DNA of 64,000 bases from Aquabacterium sp. (GCF_021768455.1 NZ_JAIZVX010000001.1:1-64000); one strand, 5' to 3'; counted from the stretch's first letter, positions 10,319 through 21,867 are shown. Program-made: numbers and translations. The notes: generated by a model not told the origin, from the sequence alone.

Positions 10319-13300
10319 TCACATGCTGCGGCGGTACTGACCGCCCACTTCGAACAAGGCGTTCGAAATCTGCCCCAGCGAGCACACGCGCACCGCGTCC
10401 ATCAGCACGTCGAACACATTGCCGTTGTCGATCACGGCCTGCTGCAGACGCTTGAGCATGGCTGGCGCCTCACCGGCGTGTCTCGCGTGGAAGTCTTGAA
10501 GGCGGCGCAGCTGGCTCTGCTTTTCGTCGTCGGTGGAGCGCGCCAGCTCGATGGTCTCCTGCACCGCATCGCCATGCGGGTTGCGGAAGGTGTTCACGCC
10601 GATGATGGGGTACTCGCCCGTGTGCTTGAGCATCTCGTAATGCATGCTCTCTTCCTGGATCTTGCTGCGTTGGTAACCGGTCTCCATGGCGCCCAACACG
10701 CCGCCGCGCTCCGCGATCTTCTCGAACTCGCCCAGCACGGCCTCTTCGACCAGTTCCATCAACTCGTCAACGATGAAAGCACCCTGGTTGGGGTTCTCGT
10801 TCTTGGCCAGGCCCCACTCCCGGTTGATGATCAGCTGGATGGCCATGGCACGGCGCACACTGTCCTCCGTGGGGGTGGTGATGGCCTCGTCAAAGGCGTT
10901 GGTGTGCAGGCTGTTGCAGTTGTCGTAGATGGCGATCAGCGCCTGCAAGGTGGTGCGGATGTCGTTGAACTGAATTTCTTGCGCATGCAGCGAGCGCCCA
11001 CTGGTCTGCACGTGGTATTTGAGCTTTTGACTGCGCTCGTTCGCGCCGTACTTTTCACGCATGGCCACCGCCCAGATGCGGCGGGCAACCCGTCCCAACA
11101 CGGTGTATTCCGGATCCATGCCGTTGCTGAAGAAGAAGCTCAGGTTGGGCGCGAAGTCATCGATGTGCATGCCGCGCGCCAGGTAAGCCTCCACAAAGGT
11201 GAAGCCATTGCTCAGCGTGAAGGCCAGCTGGCTGATCGGGTTGGCACCCGCCTCGGCAATGTGGTAGCCACTGATCGACACCGAGTAGAAGTTGCGCACC
11301 TGGTGCTGCACGAAGTACTGGGCAATGTCGCCCATCACCTTGAGGCTGAACTCGGTCGAGAAAATGCAGGTGTTCTGGCCCTGATCCTCCTTGAGGATGT
11401 CGGCCTGCACGGTGCCGCGCACATTGGCCTTGGCCCAGGCCTTGAGCTCATGCAACTCCTCTCGCGAGGGCGGTCGGCCATGCTTGGCCGTGAACTGATC
11501 GATCTGCTGGTCGATGGCCGTGTTCATGAACATGGCCAGGATGGTCGGCGCCGGCCCATTGATGGTCATGGACACCGACGTGGTCGGGCTGCACAGATCA
11601 AACCCGTCGTACAGCACCTTCATGTCGTCCAGCGTGGCAATGCTCACGCCGGAGTTGCCCACCTTGCCGTAGATGTCCGGGCGCAGATCCGGGTCATTGC
11701 CATAGAGCGTGACCGAATCGAAAGCCGTGGACAAACGCTTGGCGGGCATGCCCTCGCTGACCAGCTTGAACCGGCGGTTGGTGCGAAAGGCATCACCCTC
11801 GCCCGCGAACATGCGCGTCGGGTCTTCGCCTTCGCGCTTGAAGGCAAAGGTGCCCGCGGTGTAGGGAAAGCTGCCTGGCACGTTTTCGAGCAGCAGCCAT
11901 TTGAGCAGCTCGCCGTGGTCTTCGTAGGTGGGCAAGGCCACCTTGCGTATCTTCGTGCCACTCAGGCTGGTCTGCGTGAGCCTGGTGCGGATCTCCTTGT
12001 CGCGAACCTTGACGACCAGCTCGTCACCGGCATACGACTCACGCAGCGCAGGCCAGCCCGCCAGCAGGTCACGTGAGCACGCGTCCAGCTTGGCCTCACG
12101 CTCCTTGGCCAGAGCCACAAGCTTGTAGCCCACAGCCTCAGGCCCGTTGTCGGCAACCTGCGCCTGCAGCAAGCGCTTGGCCGCCATCAATTGCTGAGCC
12201 TCGCGTGCCAGGCGCGCCTGCTCCCGGGCACGGCGTTTGTAGCCGCGCACCGTGTCGGCGATCTCGGCCAGGTAGCGCACGCGTGCGCCCGGCACCACCG
12301 GTGTCTGGTGCGTGCTGTGGCGGGTGTTCACCAAGGGCAGAGCGCCCTCTTGAACGGGCAGCCCCAACTCGGCCAGGCGCGCGCGCAAAGCCTGGTACAG
12401 GGCCGTCACGCCATCGTCGTTGAAGCGGCTGGCCATGGTGCCGAACACCGGCATGGCATCGGGCATCACCGTGAAGGCCTCGCGGTTGCGCTGCACCTGC
12501 TTGGCGACATCGCGCAGGGCATCTTCGGCGCCCTTGCGGTCGAACTTGTTGATGACCACGAACTCGGCAAAGTCCAGCATGTCGATCTTTTCAAGCTGGC
12601 TGGCTGCACCGAACTCCGGCGTCATCACATACATGGGCACATCGACCATGGGCACGATGGCCGCATTGCCCTGGCCAATGCCCGATGTCTCGACGATGAT
12701 CAGATCAAAGCCCGCGACCTTGGTCGCAGCCAGCACATCCGGCAGGGCCGCACTCACCTCGCTGCCGGTGTCACGCGTGGCCAGACTGCGAACGTAGACG
12801 CGCTGCCCCTGTTGCCACGGGCTGATGGCGTTCATGCGGATGCGGTCGCCCAGCAGTGCACCACCGCTCTTGCGGCGTGAGGGGTCGATGCTGATCACGG
12901 CGATCCGCAGGCGGTCGCCTTGATCCAGTCGAATGCGGCGGATCAGCTCGTCCGTCAGGCTGGACTTGCCCGCGCCCCCTGTGCCCGTGATGCCCAGCAC
13001 CGGTGTCTTCACCGCCTGAGCCCGCTCATGCAAGGCCGCCAGCATGTGGGCGTCGGCCTTCTGGTTCTCCAAGGCGGTGATCAACTGCGCCAGCGCACGC
13101 CAGGCTGCTTCACTGTGGCCGGTGATGGCGTCGATGTCAGACGGTGCGTAGGGCGACAAGTCCTTGTCGCAACGCATCACCATCTCGCCGATCATGCCCT
13201 GCAGCCCCATGCGCTGCCCATCTTCCGGGCTGTAGATGCGCGCCACGCCATAGTCGTGCAGCTCGCGAATTTCGGCCGGCACGATCACGCCACCGCCGCC

Positions 13301-13618
13301 GCCGAACACCTGGATGTGCTCGCCGCCACGTTGCCTGAGCAGATCGACCACGTACTTGAAGTACTCGACGTGACCGCCCTGGTAGGAGCTGATGGCAATG
13401 CCTTGGGCATCTTCCTGCAGGGCCGCTGTCACCACCTCATCGACCGAGCGGTTGTGCCCCAGGTGAATGACTTCAGCGCCCATGCTCATCAAGATGCGGC
13501 GCATGATGTTGATGGCCGCATCGTGACCATCGAACAAGGCAGCCGCCGTGACGAATCGGACTTTCTGAGTGGGCCGGTATTCGGCCATCGCTTTGAATTC
13601 TGCGGACAGATCGGTCAT
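10319..13618 (-). CDS. icmF: Fused isobutyryl-CoA mutase IcmF (B12-binding domain + MeaB-like G-protein domain + mutase domain)
   Basis: 1099 aa; N-terminal [33 protein letters not shown]12 domain; [18 protein letters not shown]-loop; [28 protein letters not shown]-type mutase region. Confidence 0.95.
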   Translation of the reverse strand: MTDLSAEFKAMAEYRPTQKVRFVTAAALFDGHDAAINIMRRILMSMGAEVIHLGHNRSVDEVVTAALQEDAQGIAISSYQGGHVEYFKYVVDLLRQRGGEHIQVFGGGGGVIVPAEIRELHDYGVARIYSPEDGQRMGLQGMIGEMVMRCDKDLSPYAPSDIDAITGHSEAAWRALAQLITALENQKADAHMLAALHERAQAVKTPVLGITGTGGAGKSSLTDELIRRIRLDQGDRLRIAVISIDPSRRKSGGALLGDRIRMNAISPWQQGQRVYVRSLATRDTGSEVSAALPDVLAATKVAGFDLIIVETSGIGQGNAAIVPMVDVPMYVMTPEFGAASQLEKIDMLDFAEFVVINKFDRKGAEDALRDVAKQVQRNREAFTVMPDAMPVFGTMASRFNDDGVTALYQALRARLAELGLPVQEGALPLVNTRHSTHQTPVVPGARVRYLAEIADTVRGYKRRAREQARLAREAQQLMAAKRLLQAQVADNGPEAVGYKLVALAKEREAKLDACSRDLLAGWPALRESYAGDELVVKVRDKEIRTRLTQTSLSGTKIRKVALPTYEDHGELLKWLLLENVPGSFPYTAGTFAFKREGEDPTRMFAGEGDAFRTNRRFKLVSEGMPAKRLSTAFDSVTLYGNDPDLRPDIYGKVGNSGVSIATLDDMKVLYDGFDLCSPTTSVSMTINGPAPTILAMFMNTAIDQQIDQFTAKHGRPPSREELHELKAWAKANVRGTVQADILKEDQGQNTCIFSTEFSLKVMGDIAQYFVQHQVRNFYSVSISGYHIAEAGANPISQLAFTLSNGFTFVEAYLARGMHIDDFAPNLSFFFSNGMDPEYTVLGRVARRIWAVAMREKYGANERSQKLKYHVQTSGRSLHAQEIQFNDIRTTLQALIAIYDNCNSLHTNAFDEAITTPTEDSVRRAMAIQLIINREWGLAKNENPNQGAFIVDELMELVEEAVLGEFEKIAERGGVLGAMETGYQRSKIQEESMHYEMLKHTGEYPIIGVNTFRNPHGDAVQETIELARSTDDEKQSQLRRLQDFHARHAGEAPAMLKRLQQAVIDNGNVFDVLMDAVRVCSLGQISNALFEVGGQYRRSM

Positions 13619-13791
13619 GTGTTGTCTCCTGCCACATGACTGTAGGCAGGCACGCCTTCATGCACCATGGCCTTGCCCGCCAGGCTGGCTGGCAGTTTTG
13701 GACACCCGCACATACGCGAACAAGGGCGAACAAGCAGCGCTAACATCGGCAGGTATCACGCACTCGCCTTCAACGGCTTCAACCCGTCAAG

Positions 13792-14832
13792 ATGGACGAC
13801 CTCAAGGACAAGGACACCGTCTCGGTGTATTTCGTGAATGCGGCGCTGAGCCACCTTGACGAGGCGGCTCGGGCTCATGCGCTCAAGACCTCGGGCATCC
13901 CTTCCGAACTGCTGGGCTCACCTCAGGCTCGCGTCACCGCACCGGCCTTCTCGGCGCTGTGGCGCGCCACGGCGCTCGCGCTCAACGACGAGTTTTTCGG
14001 CCTGGACGGTCGGCCCATGAAGGTCGGCAGTTTTGCCCTGCTCTGCCACGCTGTATTGGCTTGCGACAACCTGGACCAGGCGCTCAAACGCGCGCTGCGA
14101 GGCTTTGCACTGTTTCTCGACGACATCCATGGCGAGCTGCGACTCGATGGCGCCCATGCGGTCATCGACGTACACAACCGCATCCAGGCCCCGCAAGACC
14201 GGCTGTTTGCCGACGAAACCTTCCTGATCCTGGTGCATGGCCTGATGTGCTGGCTGATCGGGCATCGTGTGCCGCTGGCACAGGTGAGCCTGGCCCACGC
14301 CCGCCCCCTCCACGCACGCGAGTACACGCGCATGTACTCGCAGCACCTGGCGTTTGACCAGCAGCTCACCCGCATCAGCTTTGATGCGCAGGTGTTGGGC
14401 CGCCCACTCGTGCAGAACGCGGCGACCCTGCAGCAGTTTCTGAAGTCCGCGCCGCAGTCGGTGTTCCTCAAATACAAGAACGAAGACAGCTGGACAGTGA
14501 AGCTGCGCCGGCGGCTGCGCAGCGCGCTGGGCAGTGAGACCTGGCCCGTTTTCGAAGAACTGGCGGCAGAGTTGGGCACCACCCCCACCACCCTGCGCCG
14601 GCGCCTGGAGGCAGAGGGCAACAGCTTTCAGGACATCAAGGACCAGCTGCGCAGCGACCTGGCCATCAACCTGTTGTGCCACAGTGCCCAGAGCATTGAC
14701 GACATCGGCGCACAGCTCGGCTTTCAGGATGCCAGCGCCTTCCATCGCGCTTTCAAGCGCTGGAACGGGCTCCAACCGGGTGAATACCGCCAGCGCCGCC
14801 TGAGCGCCGCACCACCCTTGAAAGACCGGTGA
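13792..14832 (+). CDS. AraC-family transcriptional regulator
   Basis: C-terminal double HTH (ELGTTPTTLRRRLEAEGNSFQDIKDQLRSDLAINLL...IGAQLGFQDASAFHRAFKRWNGLQPGEYRQ); divergent from icmF. Confidence 0.9.
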   Translation: MDDLKDKDTVSVYFVNAALSHLDEAARAHALKTSGIPSELLGSPQARVTAPAFSALWRATALALNDEFFGLDGRPMKVGSFALLCHAVLACDNLDQALKRALRGFALFLDDIHGELRLDGAHAVIDVHNRIQAPQDRLFADETFLILVHGLMCWLIGHRVPLAQVSLAHARPLHAREYTRMYSQHLAFDQQLTRISFDAQVLGRPLVQNAATLQQFLKSAPQSVFLKYKNEDSWTVKLRRRLRSALGSETWPVFEELAAELGTTPTTLRRRLEAEGNSFQDIKDQLRSDLAINLLCHSAQSIDDIGAQLGFQDASAFHRAFKRWNGLQPGEYRQRRLSAAPPLKDR

Positions 14833-14845
14833 TTGCGACGCCATG

Positions 14846-14870
14846 AAAAAAGGGCGGCTCGATGCCGCCC
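14846..14870 (-). terminator. Rho-independent terminator for the etf operon (minus strand)
   Basis: Minus-strand GGGCGGC-ATCGA-GCCGCCC followed by TTTTTT. Confidence 0.75.
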
Positions 14871-14958
14871 CTGTGAGGCTTGGGCAGGCGGGAGAACACC
14901 TGCCCCACAATCTCCCTTGGCAAGGGGGCCTGATGCCCCCTCATACCCAAGGAAGCTG

Positions 14959-15909
14959 TCACAACGCGCTGACCATCTCTGGCACGGCCTGGAAGAGGTC
15001 GGCTTCCAGGCCATAGTCGGCCACGCTGAAGATCGGGGCTTCCCCATCCTTGTTGATGGCAACGATGACCTTGGAATCCTTCATGCCCGCCAGGTGCTGG
15101 ATGGCCCCTGAGATCCCCACCGCCACATACAACTGAGGCGCGACGATCTTGCCCGTCTGACCGACCTGCCAATCATTGGGAGCATAGCCCGCATCCACTG
15201 CCGCACGCGATGCACCCAGGGCGGCGCCCAAAGCATCGGCCAAAGGCGTCAGGGTCTCATTGAAGCGCTCGCTGGAGCCCAGCGCACGCCCGCCGGAGAC
15301 GATGACCTTGGCCGCGGTGAGCTCGGGTCGATCGTTCTTGGTCACCGCGCGGCCCACAAAGCGCGCACGTCCTGTTTCGGACACGGCCGCCACCTGCTGC
15401 ACCGCCACGGGCGAGGCCCCGACACCAGCAGGGTCAAAGGCCGTGCCACGCACCGTCAAGACCTTGACCGTGTCGGAGCTCTGCACGGTGGCGATGGCGT
15501 TGCCCGCATAGATGGGACGCTCGAATGTATCGGGCGCCAACACCTTGATGACATCGGAGACCTGGCCCACATCCAGTTGCGCGGCCACGCGTGGCGCCAC
15601 GTTCTTGCCCGATGCCGTGGCCGCAAAAAGGACATGGCTGTAGGCAGGGGCCAGCGCCTGCACCTGCGCGGCCAGGGTCTCGGCCAGGCCCTCGGCCAAC
15701 TGGGGCGCGTCGGCCCACAGCACCTGCTGCACGCCCTCGACCGAGGCGGCGGCTTGCGCCACGCCCTGCGCCTGATGGCCGGCCACCAGCACATGCACAT
15801 CGCCGCCAATGGCGCGGGCCGCAGTGACCACATTGAGGGTTGCCGCCTTCAGGCTGACGTTGTCGTGTTCTGCAATGACGAGAATGGTCATGGTGTGTGC
15901 GTCCTTCAA
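14959..15909 (-). CDS. etfA: Electron transfer flavoprotein alpha subunit
   Basis: [93 protein letters not shown]. Confidence 0.96.
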   Translation of the reverse strand: MKDAHTMTILVIAEHDNVSLKAATLNVVTAARAIGGDVHVLVAGHQAQGVAQAAASVEGVQQVLWADAPQLAEGLAETLAAQVQALAPAYSHVLFAATASGKNVAPRVAAQLDVGQVSDVIKVLAPDTFERPIYAGNAIATVQSSDTVKVLTVRGTAFDPAGVGASPVAVQQVAAVSETGRARFVGRAVTKNDRPELTAAKVIVSGGRALGSSERFNETLTPLADALGAALGASRAAVDAGYAPNDWQVGQTGKIVAPQLYVAVGISGAIQHLAGMKDSKVIVAINKDGEAPIFSVADYGLEADLFQAVPEMVSAL

Positions 15910-16655
15910 ATGACCTTGGCTTCATTTTTGAGCTTGGCAACCAGTGCAGCCACGTCGGCCACCTTGATGCCAGCACTGCGCTGAGGGGGCTCGCTGACCT
16001 TGAGCGTCACGATGCGCGACGCGATGTCCACCCCCAGTTCTGTCGGCTTGAGAACATCGAGTGGCTTCTTCTTGGCCTTCATGATGTTGGGCAGCGTCAC
16101 ATAGCGCGGTTCGTTGAGTCGGAGATCGGTGGTCACCACGGCGGGCAGGCTCAAGCTCAGCGTCTCCAGCCCACCGTCCACTTCTCGGGTCACCATCAGG
16201 CTGCCGCCTTCTGCCTGAACCTTGGAAGCAAAGGTGGCCTGCGGCCAGCCTGCCAGAGAGGCCAGCATCTGGCCTGTCTGGTTGCAGTCGTCGTCAATCG
16301 CCTGCTTGCCCAGAATCACGAGGCCGGGCTGTTCGCGATCGACCAGCGCCTTGAGCACCTTGGCCACCGCCAGCGGCTGCACCTCTTCAGCGCACTCGAC
16401 CAGAATGGCCCGGTCCGCCCCAATGGCCATGGCCGTTCGCAAGGTCTCTTGCGCCTGGGCAGGCCCCACCGAGACGGCCACGATCTCGCTGGCCAAGCCT
16501 GCCTCCTTGAGACGCACGGCCTCCTCCACGGCAATTTCGTCAAAAGGATTCATGCTCATCTTGACATTGGCAAGGTCTACACCGGAGCCATCGCTCTTGA
16601 CGCGCACTTTCACGTTGTAGTCCACCACACGTTTCACGGGTACGAGGATCTTCAT
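15906..16655 (-). CDS. etfB: Electron transfer flavoprotein beta subunit
   Basis: [51 protein letters not shown]; 4-bp overlap with etfA. Confidence 0.96.
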   Translation of the reverse strand: MKILVPVKRVVDYNVKVRVKSDGSGVDLANVKMSMNPFDEIAVEEAVRLKEAGLASEIVAVSVGPAQAQETLRTAMAIGADRAILVECAEEVQPLAVAKVLKALVDREQPGLVILGKQAIDDDCNQTGQMLASLAGWPQATFASKVQAEGGSLMVTREVDGGLETLSLSLPAVVTTDLRLNEPRYVTLPNIMKAKKKPLDVLKPTELGVDIASRIVTLKVSEPPQRSAGIKVADVAALVAKLKNEAKVI

Positions 16656-16736
16656 AGGAGTCTGGTATTGAATGGAAAAAGACGGTGCGACGTGAGCCCG
16701 GATCAGCCCCCGTCCCACACGAGGACGTCCGCCACC

Positions 16737-17906
16737 TCAGCCCGCAGATTGCCCGCTTCGGTAGTCGGCAAACAGCTTGCGGCCAATGATGTGCTTCATC
16801 ACCTCGATCGAGCCGCCGGCGATCTTGACGATGCGGGCGTCCGCGTAAGCACGGGCGATGGGGTATTCCCACATGTAGCCCCAGCCACCGAACAGCTGAA
16901 GGCATTCGTCCACGACCTTGCAATGCAAATTGCTCAGCCACATCTTGGCCATGGCGGCGTCAACGGCGTCGAGCTCGCCCTTCATGAAGCTGGCGATGCA
17001 GGCGTCGGTGAACTGGCGGCCGATGACCGCCTCCGTCTTGAGCTCGGCCAACTTGAACTGCGTGTTCTGGAAGTCGCCAATCGTCTGGCCGAAGGCCTTG
17101 CGTTCTGCCGTGTAGGCCACGGTGTAGTCCACCACCGTCTCGGCGACGGTGGCCGAGCGGATGGCCTGTGCCAGGCGCTCTTGCGCCAGCTTGGTCATCA
17201 TCAACTCGAAGCCCTTGCCCTCTTCCCCCAGCATGGCCGAGGCGGGCACACGCACGTCGTCAAAGAAGAGCTCCGAGGTGTCTTGCGCCTTCATGCCCAG
17301 CTTGTCGAGGTTCTGCCCGCGGCGGAATCCAGGCAGACTCGTGTCCACCAGAAACAGCGTCACACCTTTGGCGCCGGCACTGCTGTCCGTCTTGGTTGCC
17401 AGCACGATCACGTCGCACATCTGGCCGTTCGAGATGAACACCTTTTGTCCGGAGATCACGAAGTCGTCGCCATCACGGACGGCCCGGGTGCGTATCGCCT
17501 TGAGGTCACTGCCTGCATGCGGCTCCGTCATGCCCAGAGAGCCAATGGCCTCGCCCTTCACCATCTTGGGCAGCCATTGCCGCTTCTGCGCTTCGGTACC
17601 GAAGGACTTGATGTATGTGGCCACCAGATCGCAATGGATCAGGAAGCCCGGCCCCGTGAAGCCGGAACGGGCCATCTCTTCGAACACCACCACATCGAAC
17701 AGGTAATCGGCTTCCAGGCCACCGTAGGCCTCGGGCACCGTGCAGCACAGCATGCCCGCTGCACCGGCCTTGAGCCAGACATCGCGCGGCACGATGCCGT
17801 CTTTCTCCCACTGCGCATGGTGGGGTGCGATTTCGTTGTCGATGAAGCGCCGCACGGTGTTGCGGAAGGCTTCGTGGTCTTCGTTGAACAGGGTTCTTTT
17901 GATCAT
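16737..17906 (-). CDS. Acyl-CoA dehydrogenase
   Basis: LGMTEPHAGSDLKAIRTRA; QTIGDFQNTQFKLAEL; LQLFGGWGYMWEYPIARAYADARI. Confidence 0.92.
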   Translation of the reverse strand: MIKRTLFNEDHEAFRNTVRRFIDNEIAPHHAQWEKDGIVPRDVWLKAGAAGMLCCTVPEAYGGLEADYLFDVVVFEEMARSGFTGPGFLIHCDLVATYIKSFGTEAQKRQWLPKMVKGEAIGSLGMTEPHAGSDLKAIRTRAVRDGDDFVISGQKVFISNGQMCDVIVLATKTDSSAGAKGVTLFLVDTSLPGFRRGQNLDKLGMKAQDTSELFFDDVRVPASAMLGEEGKGFELMMTKLAQERLAQAIRSATVAETVVDYTVAYTAERKAFGQTIGDFQNTQFKLAELKTEAVIGRQFTDACIASFMKGELDAVDAAMAKMWLSNLHCKVVDECLQLFGGWGYMWEYPIARAYADARIVKIAGGSIEVMKHIIGRKLFADYRSGQSAG

Positions 17907-17937
17907 GGTCTCGCCTTGGCTATGCCGACAGGTGGCT

Positions 17938-19104
17938 TCAATACGACTTGGGCTGGTCCAGCACCTTTTCGGCGATGAACGACAGGATGAGTTGCTCGGT
18001 GATCGGCGCGATGCGCGTCACCGCCACCTCGCGGAACAGTCGCTCCACGTGGTATTCCTTCGCGTAGCCGAAGCCCCCGTGGGTGAAGATGGCTTGCTGC
18101 GCACTCTCATAGCCCGCACGCGCGCCGAGGAACTTGGCCGTGTTGGCTTCGGCCCCGCATGGTTGATGCTGGTCGTAGAGCCAGGAAGCCTTCATCGTCA
18201 TGGCCCATGCGGCCTCCAGCGCCATCCAGCGCTCGGCAAGCGGGTGCTGAATGCCCTGGTTCTGACCGATGGGTCGGCCAAACACCACGCGGTCACGCGC
18301 GTATTGCGATGCTCGACGCAAGGCATCGTGTCCGATGCCAATGGCTTCTGACGCAATCAGCACGCGCTCGGGATTGAGGCTGTGGAGGATGTAGTTGAAG
18401 CCCTTGCCCTCCTCGCCCACGCGGTCTGCCTCGGGGATGAACAGCCCGTCAATGAAGATGGCATTGGAGTCGACCGACTTGCGGCCCATCTTGGGGATGC
18501 GTCGCACCTCGATTTTGCTGCGGTCCAGATCGGTGTAGAAGATGGTGATGCCATCGGTGGGCTTCTTGCAGTCTTCCAGCTTGGTCGTGCGCGTCAGCAG
18601 CATGATCTTGTTGGCGACTTGCGCGGTGGAGGTCCAGACCTTCTGACCATGCACCACGTAGCCACCCGGCACCTTCTCCGCAAAGGTCTTGATGGCCGTG
18701 GTGTTGAGTCCGGCATCCGGCTCCGTGAAGCCAAAACAGCATTGGTCCTTGCCCTCGATGAGGCGCGGCAACCAGCGCTGCTTCTGATCGGGCGTGCCCA
18801 CCACCACGATCGGATGTGGACCAAACAGGTTGATGTGCACGGTCGACGCCGCCGCCATGCCGCCACCATGGCTGGCCACCTCGTTCATCATGATGGCGGC
18901 TTCGGTGACCCCCAGCCCCGCGCCGCCATATTCGGTGGGCATCGTGATGCCCAGCCAACCGGCCTCGGCCATGGCCTTGTGGAAGGCAAATGGGAATTCG
19001 CCATCCTCGTCACGAGCCAGCCAGTACTCGTCGTCAAATCTGCGCACCACGGCAGCAACGCCTTCGCGTATGGCGCGGTGGTCTTCTGAAATCGAAAAAT
19101 CCAT
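17938..19104 (-). CDS. Acyl-CoA dehydrogenase
   Basis: GFTEPDAGLNTTAIKT; FGRPIGQNQGIQHPLAERWM; THGGFGYAKEYHVERLFREVAVTRI. Confidence 0.92.
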   Translation of the reverse strand: MDFSISEDHRAIREGVAAVVRRFDDEYWLARDEDGEFPFAFHKAMAEAGWLGITMPTEYGGAGLGVTEAAIMMNEVASHGGGMAAASTVHINLFGPHPIVVVGTPDQKQRWLPRLIEGKDQCCFGFTEPDAGLNTTAIKTFAEKVPGGYVVHGQKVWTSTAQVANKIMLLTRTTKLEDCKKPTDGITIFYTDLDRSKIEVRRIPKMGRKSVDSNAIFIDGLFIPEADRVGEEGKGFNYILHSLNPERVLIASEAIGIGHDALRRASQYARDRVVFGRPIGQNQGIQHPLAERWMALEAAWAMTMKASWLYDQHQPCGAEANTAKFLGARAGYESAQQAIFTHGGFGYAKEYHVERLFREVAVTRIAPITEQLILSFIAEKVLDQPKSY

Positions 19105-19143
19105 CAGTGCTTCTCCGTCTGGGTCTGTTTGAGCAACCTTGGC

Positions 19144-20076
19144 TCAGGCGCGCTGTCCGAGCGTGCGCCGGGCCTGCTTGAGGTGGGGGATGTCATACAT
19201 CGCGCCGTCGATGCTGACCACGCCGGCATCGGGTTGCGCGTCGAACGCGTCCACGATGCGCTGGGCAGCCTGCCGTTCGGCATCGGATGGGGTGAATGCC
19301 GCATTGATCACCTCGACCTGATCCGGGTGAATGGCAATGCGTCCGCCAAAGCCACGCCGGCGCGACAGGCGGCATGCGGCCATCAGGCCATCGGCGTCTC
19401 GGAAATCGGCATAAAGGGTATCGATGGCGGCCACCCCGGACACGCCGGCCACGCACAGGCACATGGATTGCGCCATCGTGTACAGCGGCGAGAGTGCACC
19501 GTCGTCCTCGCGGTTGGAGATGGCACCGATCGCTGTGGACAGGTCTTCGGCCCCCCAGGTGACCCCTGCCAGACGGGGCAGCGGCGTGCTGGCATAGCTG
19601 GTCATGGTCAGCATCGAGGCCGCGGTCTCGGTGGCCACCGGCACGATGCGCACGCTGCCAGGCACCAGGCCGGCTCGCACCTCCAGGGCGTCGAGGTAGT
19701 GGCTCAGCAATTGCACATCGGCCGCGCCACGCACCTTGGGCAGCATGATGCCGCTCAAACCGGGCACCAGAACCGCCGCAAGGTCGTCCAGCGCCAAACC
19801 CGAATCCAGTGGGTTGATCCGAACAAACAGGCGTGCCTTGCTCTGCTCGCCCTGCGATTGCAGGTATTGGGCAGCCGCCTGGCGCGCTGCGGGCTTCTGC
19901 GAAGGGGCCACCGCGTCTTCGAGATCCAGAATCAGGGCGTCTGCCTGGCTGCCCTGAGCCTTGGCCAGCTTGCGTTCACTGTCGGCCGGCACAAACAACA
20001 TCGACCGCATTGGCGTGCAATCCATGCCTGAATCATCTGAAGTCTTGCGTCTTGTCTCCAGCATATGCTGCCTCAT
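19144..20076 (-). CDS. CitE-like CoA-ester lyase (HpcH/HpaI aldolase family)
   Basis: MRSMLFVPADSERKLAKAQGSQADALILDLEDAVAPSQK; GFGGRIAIHPDQVEVINAAFTPS; true start may be an internal ATG. Confidence 0.85.
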   Translation of the reverse strand: MRQHMLETRRKTSDDSGMDCTPMRSMLFVPADSERKLAKAQGSQADALILDLEDAVAPSQKPAARQAAAQYLQSQGEQSKARLFVRINPLDSGLALDDLAAVLVPGLSGIMLPKVRGAADVQLLSHYLDALEVRAGLVPGSVRIVPVATETAASMLTMTSYASTPLPRLAGVTWGAEDLSTAIGAISNREDDGALSPLYTMAQSMCLCVAGVSGVAAIDTLYADFRDADGLMAACRLSRRRGFGGRIAIHPDQVEVINAAFTPSDAERQAAQRIVDAFDAQPDAGVVSIDGAMYDIPHLKQARRTLGQRA

Positions 20077-20096
20077 CTCCCATACACAACATACGT

Positions 20097-20114
20097 ATTG
20101 TATGCATGCGTACG
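20097..20114 (-). promoter_or_regulatory. Shared operator-like motif CGTACGCATGCATACAAT upstream of CitE-like gene
   Basis: Reverse complement of attgtatgcatgcgtacg. Confidence 0.6.
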
Positions 20115-20185
20115 ATCATGATCAAGATGTTTTCCCTAGGTGAAAACAGTGAGGATGGTGGGTGCCCGACAGGCGGGCTGAGGCA

Positions 20186-21439
20186 TCACAGGTTGGATGT
20201 GATGCGTGACCAGGCTGCCTGCAAGGCGCCTTGATGGCTGGGGGCCGCGATGCGAATCAGCGCCTCGGCACGCTGATGAAGGGACAAACCCTTGAGTTCG
20301 GCCACGCCATGTTCGGTGATGACGGTGTCGGCCAGGTGCCTGGACAAGGTGCACAGCCCCTGATCTGGCAGAACGGGCACGATGCGCGACACCGTGCCCC
20401 GGCTTGCGGTTGCGCGCAGGCAAATCATCAGGCGCCCGCCTTCCGACGCCCAGGCGCCCTGGGCAAAGGCGGGCAGCCCGCCTGCGCCGGCCATGAGCCT
20501 TCCTTCCGCCCGCTCGGCGTTGACCTGGCCAAAAAGGTCGACCTCGACCGCCGAGTTCACCGCCACGAAGCGCGGGATGGCGCCGATGGCAGCCACGCTG
20601 TGCGTGTGGCGCACATCCGTGAGCCACAGCGGTTCAAGTTGCGAGGCAAAGTCGTACAGGCCGGCGTCGCCCAGCACAACACCCGCGGTGATCCGGGCGT
20701 CATGGTCGAGGGCACCAGCCTCCCACAGGCGCTGCATGGTGCTGGTGACCATGCCTGCGTGCAGCTTCAGGCGACGGTGCTGGGCCAGTTGGGTGCCCAG
20801 GGCCAGGGGGACGGTGCCGATGCCGAACTGCAGGGTATCGCCATCGCGGATCAGGCCTGCGGCCAGATGGGCAATGCGCAAATCCAGCTCGCCAGCCTCA
20901 GGTTCGCTGTAGCTGAGCAAAGGGCTGTCCGCCTCGCTCCACGCATCCAAGGATGCGATGGGCACGCTGAATGAGCCAGGCGTGCGCGGCATCAAGGGGT
21001 TGAGGTGCGCCACCCGGCGCTTGGCCCTGGCCCACACCAAGGGCAGAAAATCTGCGCTCACGCCCGCGCTGCACATGCCCTTGTCGTCAGGCAGACTGAG
21101 GTGCGCAAAGGCCACGTCAGGCGCGGGGCCATGTTGCATGACCTGGGCCATGCCGATGTAGTCCGTGCACAGCAGGTCGGCGCGCCCTTCCCTCATGCCA
21201 GCGCGCACGTTCGGAGACATGAAGAAGGCAGTTTGCCGAGCCTCAGGGTGCAGGGCAAGGTAGTCGACCGTGTCGATGCCCGGAAACTGCACGCTGGTGA
21301 ACGTCACGCCGCGTGCCACTTCGGGCTGCGCCAACAACGACCCGGCCAGCAAGCCGGACTGCGCGCTGAGGCCGGGCATGAAGACGCGATCGCCGGGGCG
21401 CAGGCTGCGCACCGCATCGGTCAGTGAGGGCACGCTCAT
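20186..21439 (-). CDS. Acetyl-CoA hydrolase/CoA-transferase family protein (4-hydroxybutyrate CoA-transferase-like)
   Basis: LQFGIGTVPLALGTQLAQ; HAGMVTSTMQRLWEAGAL; FVAVNSAVEVDLFGQVNAE; VITEHGVAELKGLSLHQRAEALIRIAAP. Confidence 0.85.
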   Translation of the reverse strand: MSVPSLTDAVRSLRPGDRVFMPGLSAQSGLLAGSLLAQPEVARGVTFTSVQFPGIDTVDYLALHPEARQTAFFMSPNVRAGMREGRADLLCTDYIGMAQVMQHGPAPDVAFAHLSLPDDKGMCSAGVSADFLPLVWARAKRRVAHLNPLMPRTPGSFSVPIASLDAWSEADSPLLSYSEPEAGELDLRIAHLAAGLIRDGDTLQFGIGTVPLALGTQLAQHRRLKLHAGMVTSTMQRLWEAGALDHDARITAGVVLGDAGLYDFASQLEPLWLTDVRHTHSVAAIGAIPRFVAVNSAVEVDLFGQVNAERAEGRLMAGAGGLPAFAQGAWASEGGRLMICLRATASRGTVSRIVPVLPDQGLCTLSRHLADTVITEHGVAELKGLSLHQRAEALIRIAAPSHQGALQAAWSRITSNL

Positions 21440-21867
21440 GCCTCGGCCTCGGCCACTTCCGCCCCGACATGCGGGGGTGCGCTCAGGCTCACCACCGCCT
21501 CACCCGTCACGATATCGACACCCGCTTCGGTACGGGCGCTCACGGTGTAGCGCGCGCATTCACCTTCGATGCCGCCGAGCTGCGCTGTCAACACCAGGCG
21601 CTCGCCCCGGCTGGCCGCACCGACAAACCGCGTTTGAAGGCTGCGCAGCCCGTACGGCCCGAACCGGCCGCTGAACAGCCGTGCCACATAGGCCATGGTC
21701 AACATGCCATGCACCAGCGGGCGCTCAAAGCCTGCAGCGCTTGCCACCGCCTCGTCCAGATGCAGCGGGTTGTGATCACCGGAAGCCGCTGCATACAGGG
21801 CCAGGTCCACCGCAGACACCGGGCCCACCTGCAGCGACAGTTGTTTGGGATAGTCAACGCCGCTCAT
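21436..21867 (-). CDS. MaoC-like (hot-dog) dehydratase
   Basis: YAAASGDHNPLHLDEAVASAAGFERPLVHGMLTMAYVARL MaoC motif. Confidence 0.88.
   Translation of the reverse strand: MSGVDYPKQLSLQVGPVSAVDLALYAAASGDHNPLHLDEAVASAAGFERPLVHGMLTMAYVARLFSGRFGPYGLRSLQTRFVGAASRGERLVLTAQLGGIEGECARYTVSARTEAGVDIVTGEAVVSLSAPPHVGAEVAEAEA

Noticed and set aside
10049-12076. 675-aa plus-strand ORF opposite icmF
   Set aside because: Antisense to a strongly recognisable IcmF; no family motifs; shadow ORF from GC-rich third positions
14881-14940. Additional hairpins (TGGGCAGG/CCTGCCCCA; GGGGGC/GCCCCC) as a riboswitch or ncRNA
   Set aside because: Short GC hairpins next to a terminator; no recognisable riboswitch core and no adjacent gene it would control
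15897-17978. 693-aa plus-strand ORF opposite etfB and acyl-CoA dehydrogenase
   Set aside because: His/Gln-rich antisense translation with no recognisable domain
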